Source: Beijerinckiaceae bacterium (GTDB lineage: Bacteria; Pseudomonadota; Alphaproteobacteria; Rhizobiales; Beijerinckiaceae). Taken from it: a DNA stretch of 64,000 bases. The stretch lies in the NCBI GenBank assembly GCA_025458025.1, contig JALOTF010000002.1, positions 28,004-92,003 of the forward strand, written 5' to 3'. Positions 7,848-19,357 of the stretch are shown piece after piece. Every line of letters begins with the position of its first letter. Within the stretch, counting starts at the first letter, position 1. Under the pieces are notes generated by a model. It was not told where the DNA came from. It saw nothing but the letters and a program-made list of their open reading frames with translations, and ran no database searches. The translations under genes were made by a program, and so were the position numbers.

Positions 7848-8633
7848 TTATTTCGGCGCCATGCGGATCGCGCCGTCGAGGCGAATGCCCGTGCCGTTGA
7901 GCATGTCGTTCCGGCAGATCGTCTCGACCAGCGCGGCATATTCCGCCGGGTTGCCCAAACGCTGCGGGAACGGCACTGCTGCCGCGAGCGTCTTGCGGTA
8001 TTCCTCGGAGATCTGATCGAACATCGGCGTGTGGAAGATGCCCGGCAGGATGCTGACCACACGGATGCCATGGCCCGAGAGATCGCGCGCGACCGGTAAA
8101 GTGAGCGCGAGAATGCCGCCCTTCGAGGCCGAATAGGCGGCCTGCCCGATCTGGCCATCCTCGGCGGCCACCGAAGAGGTGTTCACGATCACCCCGCGCC
8201 CGCCATCGGGCGTGATCGGCTCCAGCCCCGCCATGGCGACCGAGCATTTCGCGATCATCCGGTAGGAACCGATGAGGTTGATGCCGAGCACTTTCGTGAA
8301 GGCGCCGAGGTCGTGCGCCTTCAGTGCGCCCGTTTCGCGATCTTTCGAGACCGTGCGCTGCCCGGCGACAATGCCCGCGCAATTCACGAGAATGCGCTCC
8401 ACGCCATGCGTTGCGCGCGCCGCCGCGAGAGCAGCATCGACTGATTCATCGCTTGTGACATCACAGAGGTGGAAGAATCCGCCGATCTCGCCGGCCACGC
8501 GGTTGCCGCGCTCGGCATTGAGATCGAGCAGCGTCACCTTCACGCCGAAGCTCGCGAGGTGCCGCGCCGTGGCCTCGCCAAGGCCGGAAGCGCCGCCGGT
8601 GACTACGGCTGCAATCGTGGAATCGAGCTTCAT
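7848..8633 (-). CDS. SDR oxidoreductase, 3-hydroxyacyl-CoA dehydrogenase type-2-like
   Basis: 261 residues from ATG 8633 (MKLDSTIAA). Cofactor loop TGGASGLGEA near residue 12, NCAG near 90, catalytic Ser in VNTSSVAA and Y-S-A-S-K near 170 define a classical short-chain dehydrogenase, NAD-preferring by the Asp after beta-2 (LLDLNAE). The long insertion between NCAG and NLIGSY and the C-terminal NGTGIRLDGAIRM resemble the HSD17B10/type-2 hydroxyacyl-CoA dehydrogenases of fatty acid and branched-chain catabolism. An upstream in-frame ATG at 8717 would add 28 residues with no matching fold, so it was not used. Confidence 0.85.
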   Translation of the reverse strand: MKLDSTIAAVVTGGASGLGEATARHLASFGVKVTLLDLNAERGNRVAGEIGGFFHLCDVTSDESVDAALAAARATHGVERILVNCAGIVAGQRTVSKDRETGALKAHDLGAFTKVLGINLIGSYRMIAKCSVAMAGLEPITPDGGRGVIVNTSSVAAEDGQIGQAAYSASKGGILALTLPVARDLSGHGIRVVSILPGIFHTPMFDQISEEYRKTLAAAVPFPQRLGNPAEYAALVETICRNDMLNGTGIRLDGAIRMAPK

Positions 8634-8782
8634 CGTCGTATCTCCCCAGATGGTCTCTGCCAGCGGTAGCGGCTCGTGGTATACCACGCAACCCCGCCAG
8701 AGGTCTGAGAACGGCACGTTGGACTTGAACTTGCCGCAATCGCGCGCAAAATCCGCTGCCGCTATCCCGGAGGATTTCGAGA

Positions 8783-9169
8783 ATGAGCGTCGAATGGCGT
8801 GAACCGATGAGCAAGGCCGAAATGCAGGCGCTGCGCCGCGCCGCGCGCGATGAGGCCGGCATTCTGGCCGAGGTTCTGGCGATGATGCGCCGGCTCGCCC
8901 GGGCTCTGCCGTTTTCGGAAGATGTGCTCGCGGCCTATGTCTGCGTGCGCGATCCTGCCACCAGCAAGCGCGTGAAGTTCATCCTGCTTGCGGCCCTGGC
9001 TTATCTCGTCATGCCGCTCGACGGCATCCCGGATGTCCTGCCGCTCCTCGGTTTCACGGATGATGCCGCGATGATCGCCACAGCGATCGCTGCGGTGCGC
9101 GGCGCGATCACGCCCGAACATCGCGAAGAGGCCCGCAACCTGCTGGATGAAACGCAATACGCGGATTAA
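8783..9169 (+). CDS. YkvA family protein (DUF1232)
   Basis: 128 residues. The core LAALAYLVMPLDGIPDVLP followed by LLGFTDDAAMI near residues 70-100 is the diagnostic DUF1232/YkvA motif, a short hydrophobic hairpin with conserved Asp residues. Function of the family is unknown; it may be membrane-associated. A GGAGGATTTCGAGA leader precedes ATG 8783; an alternative ATG lies at 8807. It converges with the sigma factor gene, with a single base between the two stop codons. Confidence 0.85.
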   Translation: MSVEWREPMSKAEMQALRRAARDEAGILAEVLAMMRRLARALPFSEDVLAAYVCVRDPATSKRVKFILLAALAYLVMPLDGIPDVLPLLGFTDDAAMIATAIAAVRGAITPEHREEARNLLDETQYAD

Positions 9170-9170
9170 C

Positions 9171-9779
9171 CTAGCGCGATTCTTCCACGCCTGCCGCTTC
9201 CAACCCACGTCTCAAGCGCGTGAAGGCAAGACGCAGGCGTGACTTCACCGTGCCTAGCGGAATCCCCGTGCGGTCGGCGATCTGCGAATGCGAGAGCCCC
9301 TCGTAGAAGGCGAGCTTCACGAGGCTCTGCTGTTCGTTCGGGAGTTCGGTGACGAGCCCGCGCACGATATCGTCGCGCTGCTGGCCGTCGAAGGCCTGGT
9401 CGATCCGGCCTTCCGAGGCAATCTCGAGAATCGCGGGCGATTGCGGATCGACATAATCCGTACGGTCGCGGCGCGAGAGATCGATGCGGCGGTTGCGCGC
9501 GATGCGATAAAGCCAGGTGGAGAGCGCCGATTTCGAGGGGTCGAACAGCGAGGCCTTGCGCCAGAGCGTGATCATCACGTCCTGCGCGATTTCCTCGGCC
9601 TGCGCCGCATCCAGCCCGAGCCGCTGGAGATGGGCCTCGATGCGCGGCGCGAAATGGTCGAACAGTGTCGTGAAGGCTTCCTTGTCCCGGTCCTGCGCCA
9701 CGCGGGCCACAAGGCGCGCCCAATCCGCGGCTCGCGAGCCGCCCGCGGGTGCGGATGTCGGGGGGTCAACCTTGTCCAT
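9171..9779 (-). CDS. ECF RNA polymerase sigma factor (RpoE/ChrR-type group)
   Basis: 202 residues from ATG 9779. Region 2 spans about 30-105, with FDHFAPRIEAHLQRLG and the core-binding/-10 segment LSTWLYRIARNRRIDLSRR; region 4 covers about 140-195, with GLSHSQIADRTGIPLGTVKSRLRLA as the -35 recognition helix-turn-helix. The FDHFAPRI and LFDPSKSALSTWL features resemble ECF11-type sigma factors usually paired with a zinc cupin anti-sigma factor (ChrR). No such gene follows: the next gene downstream is YkvA on the other strand. A longer start at 9809 is possible, but GGGAGA upstream of 9779 supports the shorter form. Confidence 0.88.
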   Translation of the reverse strand: MDKVDPPTSAPAGGSRAADWARLVARVAQDRDKEAFTTLFDHFAPRIEAHLQRLGLDAAQAEEIAQDVMITLWRKASLFDPSKSALSTWLYRIARNRRIDLSRRDRTDYVDPQSPAILEIASEGRIDQAFDGQQRDDIVRGLVTELPNEQQSLVKLAFYEGLSHSQIADRTGIPLGTVKSRLRLAFTRLRRGLEAAGVEESR

Positions 9780-10101
9780 GGCTTGATCTCCCGACCTTAT
9801 CGGGAGCAACTCCGTCGCAATTAAGGCTCAGCGGAAATATCGAAGTCGTGGCAAATCACGATGTCTCATCGGATTGCGCTGCACTGTAACACGGCAAGGC
9901 CAAAGGGCACGAAGAATTTCGCGACGATATGTCTTCTTGATTTTCGCAGGACAATTGTTCTCACACCGCAATTCTGCCGAAGTTCGCATGCGGAAATGGG
10001 GCGCGACGCTTCCCCCATCAAGCGGGATGAGCTAACGCAAGGTCCGAAGGGCGGAACTGCGCCAAATCAGGCGCTGCGGTAAGAGGTCAGCAGGAGAAAC
10101 G
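9780..10101. other. Divergent regulatory gap between the sigma factor and IalB-family genes
   Basis: About 320 bases hold the two divergent promoters. A 7-bp inverted repeat lies at 9788-9806. A 73-codon frame at 9861-10082 has no ribosome-binding site and no recognisable domain and is not called. I looked for a TGATCC-type ECF promoter on both strands and found no convincing match. Confidence 0.4.
9788..9806 (-). promoter_or_regulatory. Hairpin covering the sigma factor ribosome-binding site
   Basis: CTCCCGA (9788-9794) and TCGGGAG (9800-9806) form a perfect 7-bp inverted repeat with a five-base loop. On the minus strand the 3' arm contains the GGGAG that is the only Shine-Dalgarno candidate for ATG 9779, so folding would hide it. 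It could equally be a protein-binding site in DNA. Confidence 0.5.
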
Positions 10102-10707
10102 ATGATCGGTCGTGGCATCGCGGCGCATCAGGGCGCCTTCGGTTGGAGCATGTCCCGTTTCGCACTGGCGACGGGTCTGGTGCTGGGCCTTGCCGGAACC
10201 GCCATGGCGCAGCAGCGCCCGCCGGCGGCAGCCCCTGCGGCGACCGCGCAGCGCGCCAATCCGAACGGCACGTTTGAACTCGGCACGTTCGGCGACTGGA
10301 AGGCCGCGATTTCCGGGCAGGGCCGCGCAAAGGTCTGCTATGCGCTGGCATCGCCGAATGATCGCCTGCCCAAGGGCCTGAAGCGCGATCCGGCCTCGAT
10401 TTTCGTTTCCACCCGCATCGGCGATGGTGCGAAGAACGAGGTGGCGATCCGTCTCGGTTTCAGCGCCAAGCCGAAGGAAGATGGCACCCTGACCATCGGC
10501 ACCACCAATTTCGCGCTGGTGACGGAGGGCGAGAACGCCTTCCTGAAGAACCCGGCGCAGGAAGCCCAGTTGCTCGACGCCATGCGCAAGGGGCAGGCCG
10601 TGCAGATCAAGGTGACCTCGGCGCGCGGCAACGCGCTGACGGATCGCTACAGCCTCAAGGGTTTCGCGCAGGCCGTGGAACGCATGGCCAAGGAATGTCC
10701 GGGCTGA
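10102..10707 (+). CDS. Invasion-associated locus B (IalB) family protein
   Basis: 201 residues; AGGAGAAACG lies just before ATG 10102. A signal peptide ends near residue 36 (AGTAMA-QQR), followed by a Pro/Ala linker and the IalB domain: FGDWKAAI near 62, the single visible Cys pair (KVCYALAS and KECPG at the end), and FVSTRIGDGAKNEV. IalB-family proteins are exported alphaproteobacterial proteins named from Bartonella erythrocyte invasion; in free-living relatives the role is unknown, so virulence should not be inferred. It is followed by rlmN on the same strand after 34 bases. Confidence 0.88.
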   Translation: MIGRGIAAHQGAFGWSMSRFALATGLVLGLAGTAMAQQRPPAAAPAATAQRANPNGTFELGTFGDWKAAISGQGRAKVCYALASPNDRLPKGLKRDPASIFVSTRIGDGAKNEVAIRLGFSAKPKEDGTLTIGTTNFALVTEGENAFLKNPAQEAQLLDAMRKGQAVQIKVTSARGNALTDRYSLKGFAQAVERMAKECPG

Positions 10708-10741
10708 TTCACCGGATGCATGATGGAAACCGCGCAAGGAC

Positions 10742-11971
10742 ATGTCCGTGACGCCTGATCTCGCTCCCGCTCCCGCGCCGGCCGCACCCGTCGCCTCGCT
10801 CATGCCGGCGAAGCCGACCCTGGCGGGCCTTACGCGCGCTGCTCTCGCGGATTTCCTGATCGCGCAAGGCGTGCCGGAGAAGGAAATCCGCATGCGGGTT
10901 GGCCAGATCTGGCACTGGCTCTATGTGCGTGGCGCGACTTCTTTCGATGACATGACCAATGTCGCCAAAACCCTTCGCGCTCTTCTCGACGCGAATGCGA
11001 CGCTCCAGCGCCCGGAAATCGTGCGCGAGCAGGTTTCGGCCGATGGCACGCGCAAATGGGTTTTGCGGCTCCCCTCGCGCACGGCCTATGACAAGGGCGC
11101 GGAAGTCGAATGCGTCTACATCCCCGAGAAGGATCGCGGCACGCTCTGCGTGTCCAGCCAGGTCGGCTGCACACTCAACTGCTCCTTCTGCCATACTGGC
11201 ACGCAGAAGCTCGTGCGGAATCTCGAGGTGAGCGAGATCGTGGGGCAGGTGCTGGTCGCGCGGGACAGGCTTGGCGATTATCCTGGCAAGACCCCGCCCG
11301 AAGGCGCTTTCGTGCCCCGCGATGGCGGGCGCTTCATCTCGAACATCGTCTTCATGGGCATGGGCGAGCCGCTCTACAATTACGAGAATGTGCGCGATGC
11401 CATCGGCGTTTTGACGGATCCCGAGGGTCTGCAGCTCTCCAAGCGCCGCATCACGGTGTCCACCTCCGGCGTGGTGCCGGAAATCGCGCGGCTCGGTGCG
11501 GATACGGGCACGATGCTCGCGATCTCGCTGCATGCCACAAATGATCCGCTGCGCGACGTGCTCGTGCCGATCAACAAGAAATACAACATCGCCGAATTGT
11601 TGCAGGCCTGCCGGGATTATCCCGGTGTTTCCAATGCGCGGCGCATCACCTTCGAATACGTGATGCTCAAGGGCGTGAATGACAGCCTCGCCGAGGCGCG
11701 CGCGCTGGTGAAGCTGCTGAAGGGCATTCCAGCGAAGATCAATCTCATCCCTTTCAATCCATGGCCGGGTTCGATCTATGAATGCTCGGATTGGGAGCAG
11801 ATCGAGAAGTTCTCCGATCTCATCTTCGCTGCCGGCTATTCCTCGCCGATCCGCACGCCGCGCGGGCGCGATATTCTCGCGGCCTGCGGGCAATTGAAGA
11901 GCGATACCGAGAAGATGCGCGCCCGCGCGCGCCTGATGCTGGAAGAGCAACTGGCGCTCGGCGCGGATTGA
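10742..11971 (+). CDS. rlmN: 23S rRNA (adenine2503-C2)-methyltransferase RlmN
   Basis: 409 residues. The radical SAM cluster motif is C-T-L-N-C-S-F-C in [12 protein letters not shown] near residue 142-152, GEPL follows in [14 protein letters not shown], and the second catalytic cysteine lies in [11 protein letters not shown] near 384. An N-terminal accessory domain ([28 protein letters not shown]) binds RNA. RlmN methylates C2 of A2503 in 23S rRNA and A37 in some tRNAs. The first 30 residues are Pro/Ala-rich. Length and motif spacing are normal. Confidence 0.97.
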   Translation: MSVTPDLAPAPAPAAPVASLMPAKPTLAGLTRAALADFLIAQGVPEKEIRMRVGQIWHWLYVRGATSFDDMTNVAKTLRALLDANATLQRPEIVREQVSADGTRKWVLRLPSRTAYDKGAEVECVYIPEKDRGTLCVSSQVGCTLNCSFCHTGTQKLVRNLEVSEIVGQVLVARDRLGDYPGKTPPEGAFVPRDGGRFISNIVFMGMGEPLYNYENVRDAIGVLTDPEGLQLSKRRITVSTSGVVPEIARLGADTGTMLAISLHATNDPLRDVLVPINKKYNIAELLQACRDYPGVSNARRITFEYVMLKGVNDSLAEARALVKLLKGIPAKINLIPFNPWPGSIYECSDWEQIEKFSDLIFAAGYSSPIRTPRGRDILAACGQLKSDTEKMRARARLMLEEQLALGAD

Positions 11972-12116
11972 ACGGGAAGCCGTTCAGATTCGTGTAAACT
12001 TAATTCGAATTCAGCATGGAAATGCCGGGTTCGTGTCGCTAATGGCAGCGCTTTCGTAAGGGAACCGGGCCTAGCCTCGGCGCATTCATCGAGGGGACAC
12101 TCGAGGGGAATGCGTC

Positions 12117-12974
12117 ATGAATGTCATCGGCCGCGCCATCGCGCGTTTTCTCGAAAAGCCCATCCGGGGCTATGAGCCGGCGGTCTCGCCGGATTTCGAG
12201 GTGCTCAATGCTGTGCTGAAGCCGGGCGACGTGGTGCTCGTCGAGGGCAATATCCGGGTCTCCTCGGTCATCAAGTATCTCACGCAATCCACCTGGTCGC
12301 ATTCGGCGATCTATGTCGGCGATTGCCTTGGCCGCCGCGAACCTGATGGCGAGCCGCATGTGCTGATTGAAGCCGAGATGAGCGAGGGCGTGATTTCCTC
12401 GCCGCTCTCGAAATACCGCAACACGCATCTGCGCATCTGCCGCCCTGTCGCGCTGAAGGAGGATGATCTCCACCGTGTGATCGACTTCCTGAAGGACCGG
12501 CTCGGCTATGGCTACGATATCAAGAACGTCGTGGACCTGATGCGCTTCCTCATTCCGCTGCCGATTCCCACCCGCTGGCGGCGGCGCATGCTGGCGCTCG
12601 GCTCGGGTGATCCTAGCCGCGCGATCTGCTCGACACTGATCGCCGAGGCCTTCCATTCCGTGCGTTACCCGATCCTGCCGAGGGTGGAATCTGTCGATGG
12701 CCGTCGCAAGGTGAAATCGCGCTATGCCCGGCGTGAAATCCTGCACATTCGCCATCATTCGCTCTACACGCCGCGCGATTTCGATATCTCGCCCTATTTT
12801 GCGGTCGTGAAGCCGACCATCGAGGCGGGGTTCGACTACAAGGCGCTGAAATGGACGAAGAGCTTCGCGGTTGTGCCGACGCGCGCCCAGCCGCGCGCGT
12901 CGGATGAGCCGCGCAAGGCCGGTGCCGGTGCTGGCGCTTCTGCCGTGGATTGGGTTCCCGCCGCCCCGCGTTGA
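12117..12974 (+). CDS. YiiX/YebB-like NlpC/P60-type cysteine hydrolase
   Basis: 285 residues with AGGGGAA before ATG 12117. The circularly permuted papain-like order is visible: catalytic His first in TWSHSAIYVGD near residue 60, then Cys in AICSTLIAEAFHS near 165. LKPGDVVLVEG starts the domain near 38. This matches the YiiX/YaeF group of predicted lipid- or amide-hydrolases in the NlpC/P60 clan. No signal peptide is apparent; an amphipathic N-terminus could associate with membrane. Substrate unknown. It stands alone between rlmN and ggt. Confidence 0.85.
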   Translation: MNVIGRAIARFLEKPIRGYEPAVSPDFEVLNAVLKPGDVVLVEGNIRVSSVIKYLTQSTWSHSAIYVGDCLGRREPDGEPHVLIEAEMSEGVISSPLSKYRNTHLRICRPVALKEDDLHRVIDFLKDRLGYGYDIKNVVDLMRFLIPLPIPTRWRRRMLALGSGDPSRAICSTLIAEAFHSVRYPILPRVESVDGRRKVKSRYARREILHIRHHSLYTPRDFDISPYFAVVKPTIEAGFDYKALKWTKSFAVVPTRAQPRASDEPRKAGAGAGASAVDWVPAAPR

Positions 12975-13069
12975 GGCGGTCTCGCCCGCAGGTTTTGCGC
13001 CGAAGGCAATCGACAAGCCCGCCCTTGCGGGTCTAGCCTTCCCTTCCGCATCATCGGAGGGGGAATTCC

Positions 13070-14809
13070 ATGCGCGCCAAACCGTTTCTTCTGAGCTTCT
13101 TTGCGGGGCTCAGCGCCATCAGCGTAGCGGCAGCGCAAACCGCACCACCCGCCGCCCCGCCGATCATCGCGCAGAATGCGCGGCTGCTGCCGGTTCTCGC
13201 GCAGAAGGGCATGGTCGCCTCGCAGGAGCGCCTCGCGAGCGCCGTGGGCGTGGATATCCTGAAGCGTGGCGGCAATGCGGTGGATGCCGCCGTGGCCGTG
13301 GGCTTCGCTTTGGCCGTCACCTTGCCGCGCGCCGGCAATCTTGGCGGCGGCGGCTTCATGCTCGTGCATCTTGCGAAGACCGGCGAGACGGTCGCGATTG
13401 ATTACCGCGAGATCGCGCCGGCGGCTTCCACGCCGACCATGTTCCTCGGCGCGAATGGCGAGCCTGACCCGCAGAAATCGCGCGATTCCGGCCTCTCGGT
13501 CGGCGTTCCGGGCACGGTGCGCGGCATGGCGCTCGCGGTCGAGAAATACGGTTCCGGCAAGTTCACGTTGGCGCAGCTGATTGAGCCCTCCGTGAAGCTC
13601 GCCCGCGAAGGCATTCCGGTGGAGGAGGATCTCGCGGATTCGCTGCCGGGCGCCATGGGCCGGATGAGCAAGTTCCCGTCTTCCATGGCGATTTTCGCGA
13701 AGGATGGCAAAGCCCTCCCGCGTGGTTCCATGCTGGTGCAAGCCGAGCTCGCCAACACGCTGGAGGCGATTCGCCAGCAGGGGCCAGATGCCTTCTACAA
13801 GGGGCGTATCGCCGAGCAGATCGTCGCTGCCGTGCGTGAAACCGGCGGCATCATGACCGCCGAGGACATGGCGAATTACAAGGCTGTGATCCGCCCAGCG
13901 GTGAAGGGCAGCTATCGCGGCTATACGCTTGCCTCCATGCCGCCGCCCTCCTCGGGTGGGGTGCATCTGGTGCAGATCCTCAACATTCTCGAAGACTATG
14001 ATCTCAAGGCCATGGGCGCGGGCTCGGCCGCGAGCCTGCATGCCCTCGCGGAGGCGATGAAGCCGGCCTATGCCGACCGCGCGACCTTCCTCGGCGATCC
14101 CGATCGCGTGAAGGTGCCGGTGAAGGGCCTCACCTCCAAGGCCTATGCCGAGAAGCAGCGCGCGAAGATCGATCTCGCAAAGGCCACCAAGGCGGATGAC
14201 ATCAAGTCGGGCGATCCGATGCCGCATGAGAGCGACCAGACTACGCATTATTCGGTGGTCGATGCCGAGGGGAATGCGGTTGCGAATACCTATACGCTCA
14301 ATTTCTCCTACGGCATGGGGTTGGTTGCCGCCGGAACGGGCGTGCTTCTGAACAACGAAATGGATGATTTCTCCGCGAAACCCGGCGCGCAGAACGCATA
14401 TGGCCTCGTGGGGTCGGATGCGAATTCGGTGCATCCCGGCGCGCGCCCGCTCTCCTCGATGACGCCGACCATTCTCTTCAAGGATGGTAAGCTCTTCATG
14501 GTCACGGGTTCGCCCGGCGGCAGCCGCATCATCTCGACGACCCTGCAGGTCATCACCAACGTGATCGATTTCGACATGAACCTCGCGGAAGCGGTGGCGG
14601 CACCGCGCATCCACCACCAGTGGAAGCCAGACGCATTGCTGGTGGAGCCGGGCCTCTCACCCGATACCCTGAAGCTGCTCGCGGAGCGCGGACAGACCGT
14701 GCGCCCCGGTGCGACCTCGGGTTCGGCGAATTCCATCCTGTTGCAGGGCGGATGGCTGCAAGGCGCGGCTGATCCGCGCCAGCGCGGCACGGCTGCGATC
14801 GGCTACTGA
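13070..14809 (+). CDS. ggt: Gamma-glutamyltransferase
   Basis: 579 residues with an N-terminal signal peptide (to about residue 23, VAAAQT). GGNAVDAAVAVGFALAVT near 66 opens the Ntn-hydrolase fold; autoprocessing is expected before the Thr of TTHYSVVD near 387, which becomes the N-terminal nucleophile of the small subunit. RPLSSMTPTI and GSPGGSRII are the usual substrate-site motifs. The periplasmic enzyme cleaves gamma-glutamyl bonds of glutathione and related peptides. GGAGGGGGAA precedes ATG 13070. It converges with the DUF1223 gene nine bases downstream. Confidence 0.96.
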   Translation: MRAKPFLLSFFAGLSAISVAAAQTAPPAAPPIIAQNARLLPVLAQKGMVASQERLASAVGVDILKRGGNAVDAAVAVGFALAVTLPRAGNLGGGGFMLVHLAKTGETVAIDYREIAPAASTPTMFLGANGEPDPQKSRDSGLSVGVPGTVRGMALAVEKYGSGKFTLAQLIEPSVKLAREGIPVEEDLADSLPGAMGRMSKFPSSMAIFAKDGKALPRGSMLVQAELANTLEAIRQQGPDAFYKGRIAEQIVAAVRETGGIMTAEDMANYKAVIRPAVKGSYRGYTLASMPPPSSGGVHLVQILNILEDYDLKAMGAGSAASLHALAEAMKPAYADRATFLGDPDRVKVPVKGLTSKAYAEKQRAKIDLAKATKADDIKSGDPMPHESDQTTHYSVVDAEGNAVANTYTLNFSYGMGLVAAGTGVLLNNEMDDFSAKPGAQNAYGLVGSDANSVHPGARPLSSMTPTILFKDGKLFMVTGSPGGSRIISTTLQVITNVIDFDMNLAEAVAAPRIHHQWKPDALLVEPGLSPDTLKLLAERGQTVRPGATSGSANSILLQGGWLQGAADPRQRGTAAIGY

Positions 14810-14818
14810 AGAGGAAAG

Positions 14819-15586
14819 TCAGCTCTGGGCGCTGGCCGAGAACGCGGCGCCCAGCACCTCGCCGGGGGCTTCGAGGCTGCCGGCCTGCACGACCAGCGCG
14901 AAGGCATCAGCCTCCACGCGGGCGAGCATCTCCGGGGCAATCGCAACCGTCGCATTCCCGGTGGGGGCCGGACCGAGATCGACGAGATCGCGCACCACGT
15001 TGGCATAGGTGATGGTCTTGCCCATGTTCTCGCCGCGGCGGATTTCCACTGACTGGCGCAGGCTAACGGGCATGAGAATGACACGCGCGGGCAGAGAGCC
15101 GGCGCGGGCAATAGTGGCCTTCCAGCCAGCATCAGCCTTCGTGAGCGTCACACTCGCGAGTTCGGCGCTGTTGCCGGGGTAGCGCTGCAGGCGGGTGAGG
15201 GCCGAGAGATCCGAGCCCACGCAATGCGCGCGGCCATTCACAATGGCCTGCGGGGTGTAGACACGCTTGTTCGCAATGCCCGCCGCATAGGCCTTGTGGC
15301 GCCGCGTGAAGGCGGGCTTCGCGAGCGTGTCCTTCCAGCCGAGATAATCCCAGATTTCGGTGGCGAAGGTCAGCGGGAGCACGTTCGGTTCGCTGGCAAG
15401 TTTCAGCATCAGGGCATCCGCTGCCGGGCATGAGGAGCAACCCTGCGAGGTGAAGAGTTCGATGAGCGTCACGCGCGCCGGGGCCGCTCCTTGCGCACGG
15501 GCAAGGCCCGGCAGCAGGCAAGCCGCAGCCATTCCGCGACCAAAGGCACGGCGGCTGAGGCAGAAGGGGCGGTCGGACGTCATCAT
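14819..15586 (-). CDS. DUF1223 protein with a likely Tat signal
   Basis: 255 residues from ATG 15586. The N-terminus carries S-R-R-A-F followed by a hydrophobic stretch ending LARAQG near residue 33, a likely twin-arginine signal. The mature protein starts with VTLIELFTSQGCSSCPAAD, the thioredoxin-like CxxC block that defines DUF1223, and has EIWDYLGWKD shortly after. Its function is unknown; the CxxC suggests a thiol-redox role. The start is uncertain because no clear ribosome-binding site precedes 15586 or 15583; an upstream ATG (15658) lies in the acnA trailer. It sits downstream of acnA on the same strand, but a terminator separates them. Confidence 0.83.
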   Translation of the reverse strand: MMTSDRPFCLSRRAFGRGMAAACLLPGLARAQGAAPARVTLIELFTSQGCSSCPAADALMLKLASEPNVLPLTFATEIWDYLGWKDTLAKPAFTRRHKAYAAGIANKRVYTPQAIVNGRAHCVGSDLSALTRLQRYPGNSAELASVTLTKADAGWKATIARAGSLPARVILMPVSLRQSVEIRRGENMGKTITYANVVRDLVDLGPAPTGNATVAIAPEMLARVEADAFALVVQAGSLEAPGEVLGAAFSASAQS

Positions 15587-15672
15587 GCAAAAACCTAAAG
15601 CAGGTCTGCCTGCCACATGCGAATCACAAGCCGGTGTATTTTCCGTGCGCTCCCACAAAAGCGCTTGCTCAT

Positions 15673-15703
15673 CAAAAAGCCGCCGGAGAGGGCCCCGGCG
15701 GCT
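15673..15703 (-). terminator. Rho-independent terminator of acnA
   Basis: Arms AGCCGCCGG (15678-15686) and CCGGCGGCT (15695-15703) form a 9-bp stem; on the minus strand the stem is followed by a T-run (15674-15678). It lies 25 bases past the acnA stop. Confidence 0.85.
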
Positions 15704-15727
15704 GGTTCTTGAATCGGCAGGAGCCGC

Positions 15728-18424
<2,697 letters not shown>

Positions 18425-18727
18425 CGGGAGTCCTTAGAGGTCAGAATCCGGGTCAAAAAGTCCGTGAACGGACGCATGCGGGGTGGCCGGGGGAGCCGTT
18501 ACAGCCTCGAATCGGCGGGATTGGACCACCGGGCCGAGCGCGGCAGACCGGCGAGCCGGCACCGCGTGCGCCGCTCCGGGAGTGCCCGGACCCCGCGTCT
18601 TTGACCGGACGCGCGGCGCAACCGGGGCGCTCTATAGATCATTTCCAAAAAGACCGCTACACGGACGATGGTTTGAGACGGGTCTGCTTTGCCGCATATC
18701 AACATCGCGGGCCTTCCGGGGGGATTT
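18425..18727. other. Divergent promoter region acnA / ccmA
   Basis: About 300 bases. TATAGATC near 18634 could serve as a -10 for ccmA, but no -35 with proper spacing was found. No conserved RNA, operator-like palindrome or additional gene was recognised. The upstream part of the ccmA frame (TTG 18689) also falls here. Confidence 0.4.
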
Positions 18728-19357
18728 TTGACCACCTTTTCCAGCCTCCGTCTGGTTGCATTGGGCCTCGCCGTGCGGCGCGGGCCTCGTTTCCTGTTTC
18801 GCGGGCTCGACATGAGCCTTGCCAGCGGGCAGGTGATGCAGCTCACCGGCCCTAATGGCAGCGGGAAATCCACGCTGATCCGCCTGCTCGCGGGCTTCTC
18901 GCCGCCCGATGCCGGCACGGTGCGGCTTGAAGGCGCGGGCGAGGAGCATCCCGGTGCGTTCCTGCACTATTTCGGCCATCGCGAAGGCCTCAGGCCGGCG
19001 CTGACAGCGCGCGAGAACCTCGCCTTTCTTGCGGGACTCCTTGGCGGGGATGAGGCGCGCATCCCCGACGCCCTCGGCAAGCTTGGTGTGGCGCGCCTGC
19101 TCGATCTTCCCGTCCGGGTGCTTTCCGAAGGCCAGCGGCGACGCGTGGCGCTCGCGCGGTTACTGGTGGTGGATCGCCCGATCTGGCTGCTGGATGAGCC
19201 ACTCGCTTCGCTCGATGTCGAGGCCATCGCGACCGTTTCCGGCCTTGTCGCGGAGCACGCGAAGGCTGGCGGCATGGCGCTGGTGGCCACGCATCAGCCG
19301 CTCGCCGCCACCAACGCGACGTTGGACCTTTCCGGACGACGCGAGGCTGCGGCATGA
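18728..19357 (+). CDS. ccmA: Heme exporter ATP-binding subunit CcmA
   Basis: 209 residues if started at TTG 18728, which has a G-rich tract eight bases upstream; a second TTG at 18689 is possible, and no ATG is available at the front. Walker A GPNGSGKSTLIRLL near residue 38, signature LSEGQRRRVALARLL, and Walker B IWLLDEPLASLD are present. The LSEGQRRR signature and short length are typical of CcmA. With CcmB and CcmC it forms the ABC complex that releases holo-CcmE for cytochrome c maturation. ccmB starts within its stop codon (ATGA). Confidence 0.93.
   Translation: MTTFSSLRLVALGLAVRRGPRFLFRGLDMSLASGQVMQLTGPNGSGKSTLIRLLAGFSPPDAGTVRLEGAGEEHPGAFLHYFGHREGLRPALTARENLAFLAGLLGGDEARIPDALGKLGVARLLDLPVRVLSEGQRRRVALARLLVVDRPIWLLDEPLASLDVEAIATVSGLVAEHAKAGGMALVATHQPLAATNATLDLSGRREAAA

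Noticed and set aside
9861-10082. 73-codon frame in the sigma factor/IalB gap
   Set aside because: No ribosome-binding site, no domain, codon use unlike neighbours; more likely promoter DNA.
12836-14617. 593-codon reverse-strand frame across ggt
   Set aside because: Shadow of ggt; no ribosome-binding site and no recognisable domain.
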